Shown piece by piece: positions 28,052-36,456 of a stretch of DNA of 64,000 nt; position 1 is the stretch's first letter, and each line of letters starts with the position of its first letter. A program made the translations under genes and the position numbers. Below the pieces are notes generated by a model. It did no database searches and had not been told where the DNA came from. It was given only the letters and a program-made list of their open reading frames with translations. This DNA is from Albidovulum sp. GTDB taxonomy: Bacteria; Pseudomonadota; Alphaproteobacteria; Rhodobacterales; Rhodobacteraceae. Where the stretch lies: positions 62,001 to 126,000 of the forward strand of contig JAPPFL010000038.1 in the NCBI GenBank assembly GCA_028823855.1, written 5' to 3'.

Positions 28052-29209
28052 TTGTTGGGACCGGCCGCGCTTCGCCCATCCGCAGCACTGAAAACCCTTG
28101 CCTTCGGGTCCGTGGCACTTTGGTGCCTGATCGCCGCCTTTCCAATCTTCTGGATAACGGTGATGAGTTTGAAGCATCCTGTTGATGCCTTCGCCTCAAA
28201 TCCGTTAATTGTCATATTTGGAGATCGAACTCGGGAAACCGGCCTAGGCATTTCGACGTTCGGCCTGGCGGTGACGGCTGCAGCGCTTTTTTCGGCCTAC
28301 CGGATAGGGCGCGGAGCGCTTCCGCGCTGTGCGTCGGCGCTTTCTCGAGCCGTTGGAACGCGAGTTGCCTGGATACTGTTGTCGGCGGCATACATTTTAA
28401 TCACACCGATAGTGGCGATAGTGGCGATTCCTGCGCTGGCTGGCTCTCTCGACCCACTGCTCGGCATCTTCGGGCGCCCGATTGTCGGCCTGACGGCAGA
28501 TCACTACGTGTCGGTCTGGGTTGAAGGCGAATTCTACCGAAACTTCATTAATTCTATGACGGTAACTTCGGGCGTTGTCCTGATTTCGCTGACTTTCGGA
28601 ACGCTTGCGGGATTCGGCCTAGCGCGGACGCGAGCCAAGATCGCTTTCTGGATTCTTATAGCGGCGCTGGTTTTCCGTGCGCTTCCGCATTCGGTTCTCG
28701 TTACCGGCTATCTCCCAGTTTTCATCAATTCCGCTGAGATTCTGCGGCCGCTATTCGGCGAAGGTGCGCCGACTCTTTACGGAAAACCGCTGCCAGTGAT
28801 CATGGTTCTTGTTGCGATAAACCAGCCATTCACGATCTGGATGCTGCGATCGTTTTTCGCCAACATACCGCGGGAACTGGACGAGGCAGCCCGCGTCGAT
28901 GGTTGTACGTACTTCCAGGCCTTCCGCTATGTCATTATTCCGGTCATGTGGCCCGGCGTCATTACGACTGGACTGTTCAGCTTCCTCGTCGGCTACAACG
29001 ATTATCTGGTCACATCGCTGCTTCTTGACGAGCAAAATCAGACAATGGTACCTGCGATAACGGGATATTTTAATCGGGAGACGACTTCAACCGACCAGGT
29101 GCGCGCTGTCGCTGCTGCAGTCTCTATTACGGCGCCGCTATTCTTTCTAGTTATGGTATTCCAGAGGCACATCGTCAGAGGCTTAACGACGGGCGCGGTC
29201 AAAGGCTGA
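28052..29209 (+). CDS. ABC transporter permease, MalG type, with an enlarged N-terminal half
   Basis: 385 residues. The start is the TTG at 28052, one base after the previous stop, with AAGGAAG in front; the frame extends further upstream but that only re-reads permease one. The core is a MalG-type permease: NSMTVTSGVVLISLTFGTLAG, and the EAA motif DEAARVDGCTYFQAFRYVIIP. It is about 100 residues longer than typical MalG proteins, because an extra hydrophobic segment pair (FGLAVTAAALFSAYR and WILLSAAYILITPIVAIVAI) sits before the usual first loop. No ATPase gene follows. A shared MsmX/UgpC-like ATPase encoded elsewhere would be needed. Confidence 0.9.
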   Translation: MLGPAALRPSAALKTLAFGSVALWCLIAAFPIFWITVMSLKHPVDAFASNPLIVIFGDRTRETGLGISTFGLAVTAAALFSAYRIGRGALPRCASALSRAVGTRVAWILLSAAYILITPIVAIVAIPALAGSLDPLLGIFGRPIVGLTADHYVSVWVEGEFYRNFINSMTVTSGVVLISLTFGTLAGFGLARTRAKIAFWILIAALVFRALPHSVLVTGYLPVFINSAEILRPLFGEGAPTLYGKPLPVIMVLVAINQPFTIWMLRSFFANIPRELDEAARVDGCTYFQAFRYVIIPVMWPGVITTGLFSFLVGYNDYLVTSLLLDEQNQTMVPAITGYFNRETTSTDQVRAVAAAVSITAPLFFLVMVFQRHIVRGLTTGAVKG

Positions 29210-30046
29210 ACGCGCCTATTGCTCAACTATCGTCGTGATCCTGCAATTTAAGGCGGATCTCGCAGCGAATCCCTCTGCTTCGGAAGCGTGAGCGAAGCAG
29301 TAGTAAGGGTCACTTCGATGCATCAATCTACTCGGAAATAAAATCCATCGCAAAACCTCGATTTTGGAATAAATTGCGGCAAATTTGAATCCCTCCATCC
29401 CTTGAGCACATATTCAAATTTCTATGTAACGAGGCGTGCGCAAGCCGAATGAGCAATTTCTGATAAGGCTGGTTGGTGCACGAGCACGTCGCGTCGCCTC
29501 CTGCGCCGCTCCGCGGCGAGCATCGGCAAGAGAAATTGCCATAATCGCAGATCGACCGAATCCGCCTACACGCGACTGCCGCGGCACGGCGGCCAGCATT
29601 GCGGACCCTCGCCGATATCTTGCCCTGCCGCTGGTCGCTGCCGAATTATGGTAGCGAGACGCGGGCGTGGAAGAGAATCGGCGTCAAGAACGCCAAGCGG
29701 GCGACGAGGTCGAACTGCCGGCATTCGACGGGAACGGGCACCGGCAGGAATTGGGCCAAACCGCTTCCGTCAGCCCAGGCATCAAAGTCGCCGGGCCGAA
29801 CACGCCTTTTTTTGCGTTGCCGCTCAAAGGGTGTTTGTAGTTGGCGACTCTTGCGCCTTATCGCGCCGACGCGTAAATTCCTGCAAATAAAGTTTCGACT
29901 TAGCGAGTAGGAAGTTAACGGGAATTGCCGGAATATGATCCCTTCGAGCAACAAAGCGGGCCGCTTTGCGAACTGAGATGTAGTTCCTAAGCGCTTGTTC
30001 GAATTTGGCGCGAAGTACCGGTTGAGTTCGCTTCCGAACAAATCAA
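29210..30046. other. 837-base spacer, probably decayed coding DNA
   Basis: Between the ABC permease and the sugar kinase. Open frames at 29430-29900 overlap on several frames and are GC-rich. One stretch in the third frame (about 29660-29840) looks protein-like but matches nothing I recognise. The expected ATPase gene of the ABC operon is not here. Confidence 0.35.
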
Positions 30047-30970
30047 ATGGCGAAAAAAATGTCTGCGGAAATCCTTTGTTTTGGCGAACCGCTGTTCGAA
30101 TTCAACGAACAGGAAGATGGAATGTTCCTACCTTCCCATGGTGGCGACACTTCCAACTGCGCCGTCGCCGCTGCCCGTCTTGGAGCTTCAGCCGGCATCC
30201 TGGCAAGAGTCGGAAACGATCGATTCGGCGAGAGCTTTTTAGAATTTTGGCGACGCGAACGGGTTGACTTGTCTGGCGCAGCATTGGTCGAGGGCGAATT
30301 CACGGGAATTTACTTTGTTTCGCACGGGCCGTCCGGACACGAATTCACCTACTACCGCGCCGGTTCAGCCAGCTGCAATTGGACTCCTAGCGCCCTGCCC
30401 TTTGCGCTTATTCGAAATACGAAAATTTTCCACTTTTCGGGAATCGGGTTAGCTATCTCCGATGGTTCGGCGGAAACCGCATTCGCAGCTATGCGAACCG
30501 CTCGGGAAGCTGGCGCTAAAATTTCATTCGACCCAAACTACCGGCCCCAACTCCTGTCGCCGGAAAGGGCCAAAGAGCTTTTTCGCAGAGGCTTGCAAAA
30601 TTGCGACATAGCTCTACCGGGAATTGCTGATGTCGAATTGCTGTTCGGCCTCTCCGATCCAGACGAGGCGATCGACTATTTTTTTTCGCTTGGATGCGAA
30701 ATCGTGGCGCTAACGCTGGGCAACGAAGGCGCGGTAGTGGCGACGCAAAGCGATCGGAATCGAATCCCTCCTCATTCTGTTTCCGCCGTCGACGCGACCG
30801 GTGCGGGCGATACCTTCGACGGCGCATTTTTGGCCGAAATCGCATCGGGCGGAAATCCGCTTCAGTGCGCGGTCTTTGCCAACGCCGCCGCCGCGTTGTC
30901 TACGCGAGGATTCGGAGCAACCAATCCAATGCCGAACCGAAGAGATGTGCTTAGATTGCTCGAAAATTGA
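30047..30970 (+). CDS. PfkB-family sugar kinase, probably 2-keto-3-deoxygluconate kinase type
   Basis: 307 residues of the ribokinase/PfkB family. N-terminal LCFGEPLFEFNE and GGDTSNCAVAAARLGASAGI, and the signature DATGAGDTFDGAFLAEIASG with the catalytic Asp at about residue 251. The substrate is not fixed by these motifs. KDG kinase is the closest resemblance (DPNYRPQLLSPE). Located downstream of the sugar-type ABC transporter but separated by 0.8 kb, so a common pathway is possible, not shown. Confidence 0.85.
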   Translation: MAKKMSAEILCFGEPLFEFNEQEDGMFLPSHGGDTSNCAVAAARLGASAGILARVGNDRFGESFLEFWRRERVDLSGAALVEGEFTGIYFVSHGPSGHEFTYYRAGSASCNWTPSALPFALIRNTKIFHFSGIGLAISDGSAETAFAAMRTAREAGAKISFDPNYRPQLLSPERAKELFRRGLQNCDIALPGIADVELLFGLSDPDEAIDYFFSLGCEIVALTLGNEGAVVATQSDRNRIPPHSVSAVDATGAGDTFDGAFLAEIASGGNPLQCAVFANAAAALSTRGFGATNPMPNRRDVLRLLEN

Positions 30971-31189
30971 CCGGCAATTCCGACGATTTTGAATTCCGAT
31001 CCTAAGTTTCGAGCGTACAATTGCGCTCGACGGACACTCTTCAAATACAGCTAGTTTGTCCATATCCGATGCCTCGAAGATATTTTTTGAAAATTCTTAG
31101 TTTCGGGCTTGATTCCGTCAACGATTAAAATATATCTAGATTGTTAATGTTACTCACATTAACATAAAAGCAAGATGAGGAGCAAGAAA

Positions 31190-31564
31190 ATGGGTTCAGT
31201 AGCTACCTGGCCGTCAACCGCCGCAAATTGGCTTGATGAGCGCGGCAAGGGCGCCTGGATAGCCCTAATGGTTATTGGTTTTGTATTTTTCTGGCCGGTC
31301 GGTCTCGCAATACTGGGCTACATGATTTGGAGCAAGCGCATGTTCGCAGGGAAGAAATCAATATTCGGTAACGGTGAATCCGGTTTGGGATTCAAGTCTT
31401 CGGGCAACGTAGCCTTCGACAACTACAAGGCACAGACCATTCGCCGGTTGGAAGAAGAACAAGCCGCATTCGACGAATTCGTCAAAAGGCTAAGGGAAAG
31501 CAAAGACAAGGCGGAATTCGACCAGTTCATGGAAGAGCGCAAACGCAACGCCTCAAGCGATTGA
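31190..31564 (+). CDS. DUF2852 small membrane protein
   Basis: About 124 residues; family DUF2852, found in alphaproteobacteria. One strong membrane helix (AWIALMVIGFVFFWPVGLAILGY) is followed by a basic segment and a charged coiled-coil C-terminus (RLEEEQAAFDEFVKRLRESK). I choose the ATG at 31190 because GAGGAG lies about 8 bases before it; an ATG at 31175 has no such site. Function unknown. A good terminator follows. Confidence 0.85.
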   Translation: MGSVATWPSTAANWLDERGKGAWIALMVIGFVFFWPVGLAILGYMIWSKRMFAGKKSIFGNGESGLGFKSSGNVAFDNYKAQTIRRLEEEQAAFDEFVKRLRESKDKAEFDQFMEERKRNASSD

Positions 31565-31594
31565 CCGGCGACGATTAACGGCGAGCGAGAAAGG

Positions 31595-31634
31595 CGGGCC
31601 ACATTCCGGTGGCCCGTTCTTCGTTGGTTTTTGG
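31595..31634 (+). terminator. rho-independent terminator after the DUF2852 gene
   Basis: Perfect 8-bp stem CGGGCCAC/GTGGCCCG with a six-base loop, followed by a T-rich tail including TTTTT. Lies about 30 bases after the stop. Confidence 0.8.
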
Positions 31635-31844
31635 TCATTAAGCGCATTATTCAACGGTAAAATATTCGAAGCAACACATCCTGAAATCTGTGATTTCCTG
31701 TCGCTCAGCTTCCGTTTCGCTTGCGCGCGGCTGTCTCGTGACGCGGAAGGCGCGAGTTTCGCACAATTGACAGAGAACGCAGAATTCGCTTATGAAACGG
31801 CGACGCGGTAACATTTCCGTCTTGTCTATAGGCCTCGACTCGTA

Positions 31845-32666
31845 ATGAGACAGACGTATTTTATCTCCGAGCCACTGCCTTGTTCCTATCTCGCAAACCG
31901 CGTCGAGCGGAAATATTTCACGCGAATTTCTGGAAGCAATTCCGTCGAAATGAACGACAGGCTGGCGAAGCATGGATTTCGGCGCTCAAGAGACATCATG
32001 TATATGCACGCCTGCCCTACTTGCTGCGCGTGCGTTCCAGTAAGAATACGAGTTTGCGATTTTGCGCCTTCAAAGTCGCAGCTTAGGACGGCTAGGCGAA
32101 ATTCTTTCTTGAAAAGGATAATCCGGCCCTCTGAACCAACTGAAATCCAGTACGAACTATTCACTAGCTACCTCAATTCCCGTCACAAAGCCGGGGGAAT
32201 GGAAGGCATGACCTGGCAAGACTATTCCGAAATGGTGGACGGAAGCGTAACTCGTTCGATACTGGTCGAATACTGGCAGCCTCACGAAAATCCGGAGGCG
32301 AAAAAGGAATTGGTCGGCGTGGCCCATGTCGACATTCTCGACGACGGCCTTTCCATGCTGTATTCCTTTTTCGACCCGGGACGACCGAAATCTTCGCTAG
32401 GGACCTTCATGATTCTGGATAATGTGAACTTGGCGAAAGAACACGGAATGAAATACGTCTACTTGGGATTCTGGGTGCCTGGCAGCGAGAAAATGGGATA
32501 CAAGGCGAAATTCTCGGCCTTGGAGGCACTGCGATCGGGCAAATGGTCGGATATCGGCGATCGATCTTCCTATGAATTGCGGACGCGTCGACCTAGCGGC
32601 ATCGGCGCGCAATTCAAACTTCAGGAAAAAACGGAGATGCAGGCGGCCGTATCGGCGCTTGCTTAG
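31845..32666 (+). CDS. bpt: aspartate/glutamate leucyltransferase (Bpt type)
   Basis: Arginyl-tRNA-protein transferase family (ATE), bacterial Bpt branch, 273 residues. It adds leucine to N-terminal Asp/Glu of proteins and marks them for ClpAP (N-degron pathway). Visible family marks: EPLPCSYLANRVERKYFTRI, YMHACPTCCACVPVRI (a cysteine cluster), the CHANCE-like MLYSFFDPGRPKSSLGTFMI and YLGFWVPGSEKMGYKAKFS. The N-terminus is somewhat short. The gene stands alone with its own upstream region. Confidence 0.93.
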   Translation: MRQTYFISEPLPCSYLANRVERKYFTRISGSNSVEMNDRLAKHGFRRSRDIMYMHACPTCCACVPVRIRVCDFAPSKSQLRTARRNSFLKRIIRPSEPTEIQYELFTSYLNSRHKAGGMEGMTWQDYSEMVDGSVTRSILVEYWQPHENPEAKKELVGVAHVDILDDGLSMLYSFFDPGRPKSSLGTFMILDNVNLAKEHGMKYVYLGFWVPGSEKMGYKAKFSALEALRSGKWSDIGDRSSYELRTRRPSGIGAQFKLQEKTEMQAAVSALA

Positions 32667-33060
32667 CCGCAGGTGCCGAATACTTGTGTCTCTAAGACCG
32701 TTCCTTGATTTTCGCTTGGCGAAAGCGGCATTGAATGCCGGATTTTAGCCGCGAAGTTCTACGGAATAGTCTGCGGTTCCAATAATATCGCAGCGATTAC
32801 CGAATCTCTATGGCAGTAGCACTCGCGAAAATTCGGATTCTGGCGGGGCTGCCAATGGCCCAAAACCAATTTTATAGATGGCTAAATCTCGGTTCCGTTG
32901 CGCAATTGGTCCAGCGATCTGCGAAGATCAATTGTTGCGCTCGGAAAATTCTAATTGGAAACCTAACGTCAGCCTCTTGTGCCTAACGCGTCTCGGCCAA
33001 AATTCGGAATTGACGCGGCGGTCGCTCGGCAACCGAGCATTGGAAGCACGCAGGCGCAAT
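32667..33060. other. spacer upstream of the ilv leader
   Basis: About 390 bases after bpt. No intact gene; a small open frame at 32878-33084 has no ribosome binding site or recognisable pattern. Confidence 0.4.
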
Positions 33061-33067
33061 AAACATG

Positions 33068-33096
33068 TTGACAGGCCATTTTAGGTTCATTATCGT
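33068..33096 (+). promoter_or_regulatory. promoter of the ilvBN operon
   Basis: TTGACA, 17-base spacer, TATCGT. Both hexamers fit sigma-70 well. The transcription start would be about 33103, a few bases before the leader ATG at 33107. Confidence 0.55.
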
Positions 33097-33106
33097 CAGG
33101 CGCATT

Positions 33107-33169
33107 ATGGATAGATGCGTAGACAAAAGAGCGGAAGTTCTAGTGAGTTCGCGGCGGGCCGAACCCTGA
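33107..33169 (+). CDS. possible ilv leader peptide (20 residues)
   Basis: ATG at 33107 starts a 20-codon frame (MDRCVDKRAEVLVSSRRAEP) that ends with TGA at 33167-33169, inside the first hairpin of the leader. Codons 11-13 are GTT CTA GTG (Val-Leu-Val), the amino acids whose synthesis ilvB starts. AGG lies 7 bases before the ATG, but the predicted promoter leaves almost no 5' end, so translation may be leaderless. The run of branched-chain codons is short compared with classical ilv leaders, so this is a candidate only. Confidence 0.45.
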   Translation: MDRCVDKRAEVLVSSRRAEP

Positions 33170-33219
33170 TTGGGTTCAGGTGAGCTCGCTTTAGGCCCCT
33201 CAAGAAGGGGTTTTTTTTT
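33156..33219 (+). promoter_or_regulatory. transcription attenuator upstream of ilvB
   Basis: Two alternative structures. The terminator is CCCCT/AGGGG with a five-base loop (33196-33210) followed by nine T. A competing structure has GGGCC (33156-33160) pairing with GGCCC (33194-33198), enclosing a perfect GAACCC/GGGTTC hairpin (33161-33177). The shared bases 33196-33198 make the two exclusive. This is the layout of an amino-acid attenuator: stalling in the leader peptide would decide which forms. Such control of ilv operons is established in Proteobacteria; this instance is inferred from sequence. Confidence 0.7.
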
Positions 33220-33253
33220 GCTCTACCGCATGCCTGTTAGGAGGCTAAATACG

Positions 33254-35008
33254 ATGACCCGAGCGATGACCGGCGCGAAGATCGTCTTGCAAGCGCTTAT
33301 AGACCAAGGAGTCGACACAATATTCGGCTACCCCGGAGGCGCGGTCCTTCCGATCTACGACGAGATTTTGATCCAAAACCATATTCGGCACATTCTCGTT
33401 CGTCATGAACAAGGCGCAGTACATGCGGCAGAAGGATACGCGCGGTCGACCGGGAAGACTGGCGTAGTTCTCGTCACATCGGGTCCTGGCGCGACTAATT
33501 CCGTTACGGGAATGACGGACGCGCTTATGGACTCTATTCCCGTCGTGGTCATAACGGGGCAAGTTCCCACTTTCATGATTGGCACTGACGCGTTCCAAGA
33601 GGCCGACTCCGTCGGTATCACTCGCCCCTGCACAAAGCACAATTGGCTCGTCAAAGACACCGACAAGCTGGCCGAGGTAATTCACCAGGCGTTCCATGTC
33701 GCGAAAACGGGACGTCCCGGACCGGTGTTGGTGGACATACCTAAGGACGTACAGTTCGCATCGGGAACCTATACTCCTCCCGACAAGGTTCGCACTAGTC
33801 ACTATAGGCCGCCAACTCGCGGCGACGCGGGCGCGATCATGGAACTTGCCGAGAAAATGGAATCCGCTAGGAAACCTATTTTTTACACCGGTGGCGGAGT
33901 AATAAATTCCGGCAGGCGCGCTTGCGCGCATTTGCGGCAACTCGTCGATGAGACAGGATTCCCGGTGACATCGACGCTGATGGGGCTTGGAGCCTACCCA
34001 GCCTCCGGCAAGCATTGGATGGGAATGCTTGGCATGCACGGCACCTACGAATCAAACCTTGCGATGCACGGATGCGATTTGATGATAAACGTAGGAGCGA
34101 GATTCGACGATAGAATTACTGGACGAATCAGCGATTTCAGCCCCGATTCTTGCAAGGCGCATATAGATATCGACCCATCGTCGATCAACAAGGCGATTCA
34201 TGTCGATATTCCGATCGTTGGAGATGCGAAACGGGTTTTGAAAGAATTGTTAGACGTCTGGCGAACTAGAGGCAAAAAAACCGATCATGAAGGAATTCGC
34301 CAGTGGTGGCGGCAAATCGATGAATGGCGCAAGGTAGACTGCCTAGCCTATCGCCCCTCAACAAAGACGATAAAGCCCCAATTCGCCATCCAGAGACTGG
34401 AAGCGCTCACGGCCGGCACCGATAGATACGTTACTACCGAGGTCGGGCAGCACCAGATGTGGGCCGCCCAGTTCATGGGATTCCATGAACCAAATCGATG
34501 GATGACATCAGGAGGCTTGGGAACGATGGGATATGGGCTTCCAGCGTCGATCGGTGTTCAAATTGCTCACCCCGAGTCACTGGTTATTAATGTCGCCGGC
34601 GAAGCGAGTTGGCTAATGAATATGCAGGAAATGGGAACGGCAGTTCAATACAACCTGCCTGTCAAACAGTTCATATTGAACAATGAGCGGCTCGGCATGG
34701 TCCGGCAGTGGCAGGAATTGCTGCACGGCGAAAGATACAGCCATTCATGGTCGGAAGCTTTGCCCGATTTCGTCCGACTAGCGGAAGCTTTTGGTTGCAA
34801 AGGGATTTCCATCTCTGACCCGTCCTATCTCGACGAGGCTATTACCGAAATGCTGGACTACGACGGGCCCGTTATTTTCGACTGCGTCGTGGAGAAACAT
34901 GAGAATTGCTTTCCAATGATCCCGTCCGGCGAACCGCACAACAAAATGAGGCTTGGAGACGACGTAGAAGAGAAATCGATCGGCGCGTCGGGCGCGGTCC
35001 TAGTTTAG
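33254..35008 (+). CDS. ilvB: acetolactate synthase, large (catalytic) subunit
   Basis: ThDP-, Mg- and FAD-dependent enzyme of branched-chain amino acid synthesis, 584 residues. ThDP pyrimidine domain with the catalytic Glu in LVRHEQGAVHAAEGYAR, FAD/central domain with GGGVINSGRRACAHLR and the binding DDRITG, and the diphosphate domain with GSGGLGTMGYGLPASIG-like SGGLGTMGYGLPASIGVQI and Asp/Asn in INVAGEASW. GGAGG precedes the ATG at 33254. The frame extends upstream to 33170 but this overlaps the leader. Followed 10 bases later by the small subunit gene. No ilvC in the window. Confidence 0.96.
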   Translation: MTRAMTGAKIVLQALIDQGVDTIFGYPGGAVLPIYDEILIQNHIRHILVRHEQGAVHAAEGYARSTGKTGVVLVTSGPGATNSVTGMTDALMDSIPVVVITGQVPTFMIGTDAFQEADSVGITRPCTKHNWLVKDTDKLAEVIHQAFHVAKTGRPGPVLVDIPKDVQFASGTYTPPDKVRTSHYRPPTRGDAGAIMELAEKMESARKPIFYTGGGVINSGRRACAHLRQLVDETGFPVTSTLMGLGAYPASGKHWMGMLGMHGTYESNLAMHGCDLMINVGARFDDRITGRISDFSPDSCKAHIDIDPSSINKAIHVDIPIVGDAKRVLKELLDVWRTRGKKTDHEGIRQWWRQIDEWRKVDCLAYRPSTKTIKPQFAIQRLEALTAGTDRYVTTEVGQHQMWAAQFMGFHEPNRWMTSGGLGTMGYGLPASIGVQIAHPESLVINVAGEASWLMNMQEMGTAVQYNLPVKQFILNNERLGMVRQWQELLHGERYSHSWSEALPDFVRLAEAFGCKGISISDPSYLDEAITEMLDYDGPVIFDCVVEKHENCFPMIPSGEPHNKMRLGDDVEEKSIGASGAVLV

Positions 35009-35018
35009 CGGAGATCGG

Positions 35019-35579
35019 ATGATGAATGAATTGCGAATTAAGGCGGGAACATCTCGCAAGTCAGCTTACGACCTGCGCAGTCCGATCACCGAAATTCAAG
35101 AGTCTCACACTCTGGCTATAATTGTTGACAACGAAGCCGGCGTCTTGGCGCGCGTGATCGGGCTCTTTTCGGGCCGCGGATTCAACATCGATAGCTTGAC
35201 GGTAGCGGAAGTCGACCATGAAGGCCATTTGTCCAGAATTACGATCGTAACAAGCGGAAAACCGGCAGTAATCGACCAAATCAAGAATCAACTTGGCCGT
35301 ATCGTTTCAGTCAGAAAGGTTTTGGACTTGACGGTCGAAGGACCGTCCGTCGAGCGCGAACTCGCATTGCTTAAAATAAAGGGAAAGGGTAAGAACCGGG
35401 TAGAGGCGCTAAGGCTTGCCGATATTTTTCGAGCAAAGGTTGTCGATTCGACTTTGGAAAGCTTCACATTTGAATTGACCGGAACGCCAGAGAAGATTGA
35501 TGCGTTCGCCGACCTTGTTCGACCGCTAAAGCTGGTCGAAATTGCTCGTACTGGCGTTGTCGGAATTTCCAGAGGATGA
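35019..35579 (+). CDS. ilvN: acetolactate synthase, small (regulatory) subunit
   Basis: 186 residues, N-terminal ACT domain (LAIIVDNEAGVLARVIGLFS) with the valine-binding GRGFNIDSLTVAEVDHEGHLSR and a C-terminal ACT-like part ending VGISRG. The first 25 residues form a short N-terminal extension. It starts with two consecutive ATG codons. Second gene of the ilvB-ilvN operon, controlled by the attenuator above. Also called ilvH. Confidence 0.95.
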   Translation: MMNELRIKAGTSRKSAYDLRSPITEIQESHTLAIIVDNEAGVLARVIGLFSGRGFNIDSLTVAEVDHEGHLSRITIVTSGKPAVIDQIKNQLGRIVSVRKVLDLTVEGPSVERELALLKIKGKGKNRVEALRLADIFRAKVVDSTLESFTFELTGTPEKIDAFADLVRPLKLVEIARTGVVGISRG

Positions 35580-36456
35580 ATTAGCGGGCTTTTCGCATTT
35601 ACTGAGCGGACGAAAACTGCGAGTATCGCGTGCGTTGGGGCAAGAGTATTCATCAATGTCATTCGGTTAATCCACCAAGAAACTCCTCAATTGTTCCCAT
35701 GTGTCGCTTTGAAATGCACCGGCAGGCCCTATTTTTTCGCGGTCAAGAAAACCGGATAGCGACACGCTGCCAATTGGCCGCGAAGCGGTGATCAACTCTG
35801 CTAACTGCGAAGATGCGCTATGCCTCGTGTTTTCATCCAAATGGCTTAAGACCTGCAACCGTAGATTCAAGCATTTATCGCAAATTGTTGGTCGACAAGA
35901 AGTCACGCGACCGGGATCGAGCAGAGCTCGTCCGCGGTCGCCATTGAGATTTCCCGCAACTGCGGCGACCGGGATTACGGCCGGGCGATCGCGCAAGTGA
36001 AATTCGACAAGCGACGCTCGGACGCCTCGTCGAAACCGCGCCGGTTGGATCCGGAAAAGGAGCGGGTCGCCAAGGAAATGCTGTAGCTGGTCAGGAGACG
36101 CGAGCAGACTTCAGGGCGACACCTGGGCGCAAATCGGGAGTTGGTGAGCCGCCGCCAAGGATATACGAGCGCATTACTTTCAGCCGAAAGATTAGCGACA
36201 GCCATTGAAAAAACTTCAAGGCCTCAATTTCACTAAACGGGTGCCGAATCAGCTGCAAAACGCTAGCCGGTTGCAGATAATTTCCCGGCGGATTGGTCAC
36301 CTACCAGATTTTCGGTAAAATTTCGTTGGAATTCCTGCAATTGATGGAGCAAAATATGGCTTGTTCGGCAATTCGAATTCCGTTTCGTCGCAAAATTCAA
36401 ATTGGTGCGATCCAGTTCAGTTCAACTCTCGATGGTTGGATCGACTATAGTTGAAG
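35580..36456. other. 877-base spacer with a GC-rich remnant
   Basis: Between ilvN and the end of nrdJ. The segment 35900-36080 is richer in GC and one frame there reads a charged, protein-like stretch with an internal TAG; I cannot name its family. No intact gene. Confidence 0.35.

Noticed and set aside
35580-36456. Possible transposase remnant near 35900-36080
   Set aside because: Protein-like and GC-rich but without any motif that I can assign.
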